From Lagierella sp. (GTDB lineage: Bacteria; Bacillota; Clostridia; Tissierellales; Peptoniphilaceae), in assembly GCF_029983815.1 (NCBI RefSeq), contig NZ_JASBYU010000004.1:1-64000 (forward strand): 64,000 bases of DNA, in the 5' to 3' direction. The number at the start of each line of letters is the position of its first letter. Position 1 is the first letter of the stretch. Positions 61,315-64,000 of this stretch are shown piece by piece. The notes under the pieces are model-generated. The model saw only the letters and a program-made list of their open reading frames with translations, was not told where the DNA came from and searched no databases. The position numbers and the translations under genes were made by a program.

Positions 61315-62598
61315 TTATTTTCCATTTTCAATCATTTCTACGAAGGCTTCTATTCTAGTCTTTAATTGTTCACTGTCTTCGTCTGTGTAGTCAGTTTCAA
61401 TTCCAAGAACTGGTATATTGTGTTCTTTTAGTTCTTTTTCTACAATATGACCTTCGGTATCATAGATATTGCAGAATTTAAGGTTAACATCAATTACCCC
61501 ATCGACATTATATTCTTTTGCAAGTCTTATGATATCGTCAACTCTTTCTTTATTTGGTGTATAACAAGCACAGTTGATTCCCTTCATATATCTATCGGTT
61601 AAGTGGTCAACCATTTCGTCAATGGTTTCTCCTGATTCATCTACTGTAAGTTCGAAGTATCTTGAACCTGTGCACATCTCTTCACAAACCACTGCAGCTC
61701 CACTGGATTCAATAATATGATGTAATTTCCAGTTAGGTATTGAAAGTGGTGTTCCTGTAAGCATAAGTCTTGTAGCGCCCTTTTGATATACACTTACATT
61801 TTCTTCTTTTCTCTTATCCAATTCATCACAAAGTTCGTTTACTTTTTGTGCAAATCTTGTAGGGTCGTCATAGAATGCAATTTGTGAAATAAGTAGACAG
61901 TCCTTACCACTTATAGGTACATTATCTAATTTACGGAATTCCCAAAGTCTTTGCATCGCCTTTCTCTTATTGTTAAGTAGAACGATGGCATCATGAAGTG
62001 ATTCTGCAGTCAACTTATTTCCAGTTAATTCTTCGATTCTGTCAATATATCTATAAACTTCGTCCTTGAAAAATTCCACGTCCTTATCCCTCTTCATTTG
62101 AGGTAGGTCAAAGATGTACATTGGTGCATCTTGAGATAGGATTTCCCATGCCTTTTTCTTTCCATCGCAGGTAGTTTCTCCTACAAATAGGTCCGCAATT
62201 CTAAAGAATGGGCAAGTTTTTTCAAATCTCGCACCTAATGATGCCTTTATAAGTGGACAAGTTGCTGTAGGAAGGTATTTTTCTCCTCCTGGTACCCAGA
62301 ATTGGGATCCGGAACATAGTCCTGTGTTAATTGCGCCACATCCAAAAACCACTTCGTCTGGAACGTGGATACAGAAAGTTCCTACTACCTTTCCACCCTT
62401 TTTTTGAAATTCGATAAGTTCTGCAGGTCTAATTCCATGAATTTCTGCAACAACCATGTTGAAATAGTCCATTTTTTCAGGTCTATTTTCCTGTGATAAG
62501 TAAACATCTCCAAAGGCTTGTGGTAAAACTTCGCATAAAACGTCATGTTCTTCAACATCCATTCCAAGTTCGTCCCACATTTCTCTGTAATCTGCCAT
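61315..62598 (-). CDS. Double-cubane-cluster-type reductase (2-hydroxyacyl-CoA dehydratase family)
   Basis: 427 residues of the HgdB/BcrC-like superfamily. Many conserved cysteines are present: GTFCIHVPDEVVFGCGAINTGLCSGS, TATCPLIKASLGARFEKTCPFF, GETTCDGKKKAWE, VVCEEMCTGSRYF and the C-terminal INCACYTPN and LKFCNIYD. This pattern fits the double-cubane-cluster proteins, which with an ATP-driven activase carry out demanding low-potential reductions. The natural substrate is not known. It lies downstream of the activase and a smaller partner gene. A true hydroxyacyl-CoA dehydratase would usually bring two full-length subunits. Confidence 0.85.
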   Translation of the reverse strand: MADYREMWDELGMDVEEHDVLCEVLPQAFGDVYLSQENRPEKMDYFNMVVAEIHGIRPAELIEFQKKGGKVVGTFCIHVPDEVVFGCGAINTGLCSGSQFWVPGGEKYLPTATCPLIKASLGARFEKTCPFFRIADLFVGETTCDGKKKAWEILSQDAPMYIFDLPQMKRDKDVEFFKDEVYRYIDRIEELTGNKLTAESLHDAIVLLNNKRKAMQRLWEFRKLDNVPISGKDCLLISQIAFYDDPTRFAQKVNELCDELDKRKEENVSVYQKGATRLMLTGTPLSIPNWKLHHIIESSGAAVVCEEMCTGSRYFELTVDESGETIDEMVDHLTDRYMKGINCACYTPNKERVDDIIRLAKEYNVDGVIDVNLKFCNIYDTEGHIVEKELKEHNIPVLGIETDYTDEDSEQLKTRIEAFVEMIENGK

Positions 62599-62609
62599 TT
62601 TAATCCCCC

Positions 62610-63404
62610 TTAATAACTTATGTATTTATTTTTCATATCAAATAGGCTACAATTGTTTATTACCAAATCCGGTATAAGTTCAAATTCCTTGTATTTTTCT
62701 TCAATGAATTCAAACCCCTCTTTTGTAAAAATATCCTGGTATTCCCCTTCACAAAAATAGCCTTCTTTGACTAAACCACTAATTTTTTTATAGATTCCAG
62801 CCCCCGCCTGGATTTTAACCGTATCTTTATCCCTTTGGGTGTCATCTATATGACTTTTAATAAAGTCAATTCTCTTATTTATATCAAAAATAAACTTTGA
62901 AAAGTACTCCACTTCATAGATTCTTTTTTCGTCTACATCACATTTTCTAAGCTTGCATATGAGTTTAGAAATCTCTTTGGATTTTTCCACCAATTCATCA
63001 AACAATTCCCTATTAAAAGCCTTCCCTGACTTTTCTTCTAAAAATTTTATCAAAGACTTATAATCATTTTCTTTATATATATAGACTTCTTTTTCCGTCT
63101 TTTCTTTTAATTTTTCATAACGTACTTTACAATAGTCATCCACTATGAAAAACTTAGAAGAGAACATAAAAGGACATTTCCCCAGTTCCAAATAGGCAAA
63201 GGATGAGTTTAACATGTCACAGTAATTGTTATCATCATAATCTATTGTTACATCTTTATCAATCCCATAGGAGTAAATTGCTTTAAATCCAAAACTTTCA
63301 ACAATCTCCCAGGGCACCCTCCCCCATAGTGAAACAACTTTACCAGTTTCACTTAAAGTGATTGCGTCAATATAGGCGTTTTTTCTAATGTCTAAGTAAT
63401 CCAT
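62610..63404 (-). CDS. Hypothetical partner protein, HgdA/B-like remnant or short subunit
   Basis: 264 residues between activase and reductase genes. Parts recall a shortened 2-hydroxyacyl-CoA dehydratase subunit: AITLSETGKVVSLWGRVPWEIVESFGFKAIY near the N-terminus, ELGKCPFMFSSKFFIVDDYCKVRYEKL, and a helical middle (FLEEKSGKAFNRELFDELVEKSKEISKLI). Cysteines are few compared with the large subunit. The ATG overlaps the activase stop by one base, so the genes are co-translated. The assignment to the dehydratase family is tentative. Confidence 0.6.
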   Translation of the reverse strand: MDYLDIRKNAYIDAITLSETGKVVSLWGRVPWEIVESFGFKAIYSYGIDKDVTIDYDDNNYCDMLNSSFAYLELGKCPFMFSSKFFIVDDYCKVRYEKLKEKTEKEVYIYKENDYKSLIKFLEEKSGKAFNRELFDELVEKSKEISKLICKLRKCDVDEKRIYEVEYFSKFIFDINKRIDFIKSHIDDTQRDKDTVKIQAGAGIYKKISGLVKEGYFCEGEYQDIFTKEGFEFIEEKYKEFELIPDLVINNCSLFDMKNKYISY

Positions 63405-64000
63405 TATTTTGCTAACATGGCAGCGCCAATTGCCCCTGCAAATCTGGCATCTTCGTCAGTTTCCACCTTTACTCCCAGTAGCTGTGACAGTTTTTCCACC
63501 ATATAGGAATTTCCTGAAAAACCTCCAGTTAAAAAGTAATAGTCGGATTTTGGTACTCTATTTACCAAGGTGAGTACTTTGTTGATTATAGAATGAATTA
63601 CACCACAGGCAATGTCTTCCTTTGGAGTTCCTTTACCAATCAATGAGATTATTTCAGTTTCTGCAAATACGGTACACATGGAGGATATCTTAATGTCCTT
63701 GCCCTTTTTTGCAAGTTCGAACATCTCATCCAAATCCACTCCCAGTCTACTTGCCATAACCTCCAAAAACTTACCGGTTCCAGCGGAACATTTGTCATTC
63801 ATGATGAAGTCATCTACCAAATTATCTTTAAATCTTATAACCTTGGTGTCCTGTCCTCCAATATCTATTACGGTCATGTCCCCGTCATGAAAGTAACTTG
63901 CACCTTTTCCATGACATGTAATCTCCGTAATCACTTTGTCACTAAAGGGTACGGAAACCCTACCATATCCTGTGGCTACAACTTTACTATTGTCTTCGTC
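63404..64000 (-). CDS. Acyl-CoA dehydratase-type activase, partial
   Basis: ATP-dependent ASKHA activator that injects an electron into the partner reductase. The frame is open to the right edge, so the N-terminus is missing and 198 residues are visible of about 260 usual. Seen are TVIDIGGQDTKVIRF, the cluster ligands in NDKCSAGTGKFLEVMASRLG and ISSMCTVFAETEIISLIGKG, and FLTGGFSGNSYMVEKL. A GTG at 63934 is internal, since coding sequence continues before it. First of the visible genes of an operon whose promoter is outside the window. Confidence 0.93.
   Translation of the reverse strand, partial: DEDNSKVVATGYGRVSVPFSDKVITEITCHGKGASYFHDGDMTVIDIGGQDTKVIRFKDNLVDDFIMNDKCSAGTGKFLEVMASRLGVDLDEMFELAKKGKDIKISSMCTVFAETEIISLIGKGTPKEDIACGVIHSIINKVLTLVNRVPKSDYYFLTGGFSGNSYMVEKLSQLLGVKVETDEDARFAGAIGAAMLAK

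Overview
The window looks like a chromosomal segment of an AT-rich, low-GC Gram-positive anaerobe. Peptoniphilaceae/Tissierellia-type Firmicutes is the best guess. The evidence is Shine-Dalgarno sites of the AAGGAGGTGAT type before nearly every gene, Soj/Spo0J, a BirA-BioY pair, two secreted proteins ending in cell wall-binding repeat 2 modules, an acyl-CoA dehydratase-type activase with a double-cubane reductase, and a selenium-linked yedE/yedF/DUF3343 trio. No rRNA, tRNA, CRISPR array or intact insertion sequence was recognised. The taxonomy is inference.

Layout. 1-3.4 kb: a three-gene sugar ABC importer without its own ATPase. 3.4-4.9 kb: nitroreductase and methyltransferase. 5.0-9.9 kb: soj-spo0J followed by a folate cyclodeaminase, a cysteine-desulfurase-like enzyme, a DUF4446 protein and phosphate acetyltransferase. 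10-12 kb: two unrecognised secreted proteins. 12.2-15.8 kb: a secreted protein plus a two-component system, preceded by three 11-bp direct repeats typical of OmpR-family binding sites. 16-18.9 kb: bioY-birA-pyrC behind a BirA operator that covers the -35 box. 18.9-25.2 kb: lamin-tail/phytase-like surface protein, mntP, argS. 25.2-28.9 kb: fructose regulator and fructose PTS genes. 29-33.2 kb: ABC exporter, phosphodiesterase-like protein, ogt and a tandem PII-like protein. 33.4-36.1 kb: glycosyltransferase, AlkD, DUF1287. 36.2-39.3 kb: a glutamate-cysteine ligase and ATP-grasp pair with ybaK. 39.4-46.4 kb: assorted metabolic and membrane genes including cardiolipin synthase. 46.4-49.3 kb: a manganese (yybP-ykoY) riboswitch controlling a P-type ATPase. 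49.5-51.4 kb: the selenium-linked trio and a small membrane protein. 51.6-56.8 kb: a 1715-residue surface protein. 56.8-60.6 kb: a RiPP-type cluster. 61.0-64 kb: the reductase/activase operon, cut by the right edge.

The most unusual region is 56.8-60.6 kb on the minus strand. A strong sigma-A promoter and a consensus Shine-Dalgarno lead into a 35-codon reading frame that begins with ATA. It encodes a Lys-rich N-terminus and a core containing HGHGHWH. Behind it lie a 20-bp stem, a radical SAM/SPASM maturase split by a single in-frame TAG, a small HExxH protein and an ABC exporter. The architecture is that of a radical-SAM peptide (RiPP) system. The precursor has no standard start codon, so ordinary gene callers would miss it. 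The ATA start and the TAG are each one transition away from an intact gene (ATG, CAG), so the system is either recently disabled or uses unusual decoding.

Metal handling is a second theme: the Mn riboswitch-P-type ATPase, MntP, and two DUF3343 proteins in different redox contexts.
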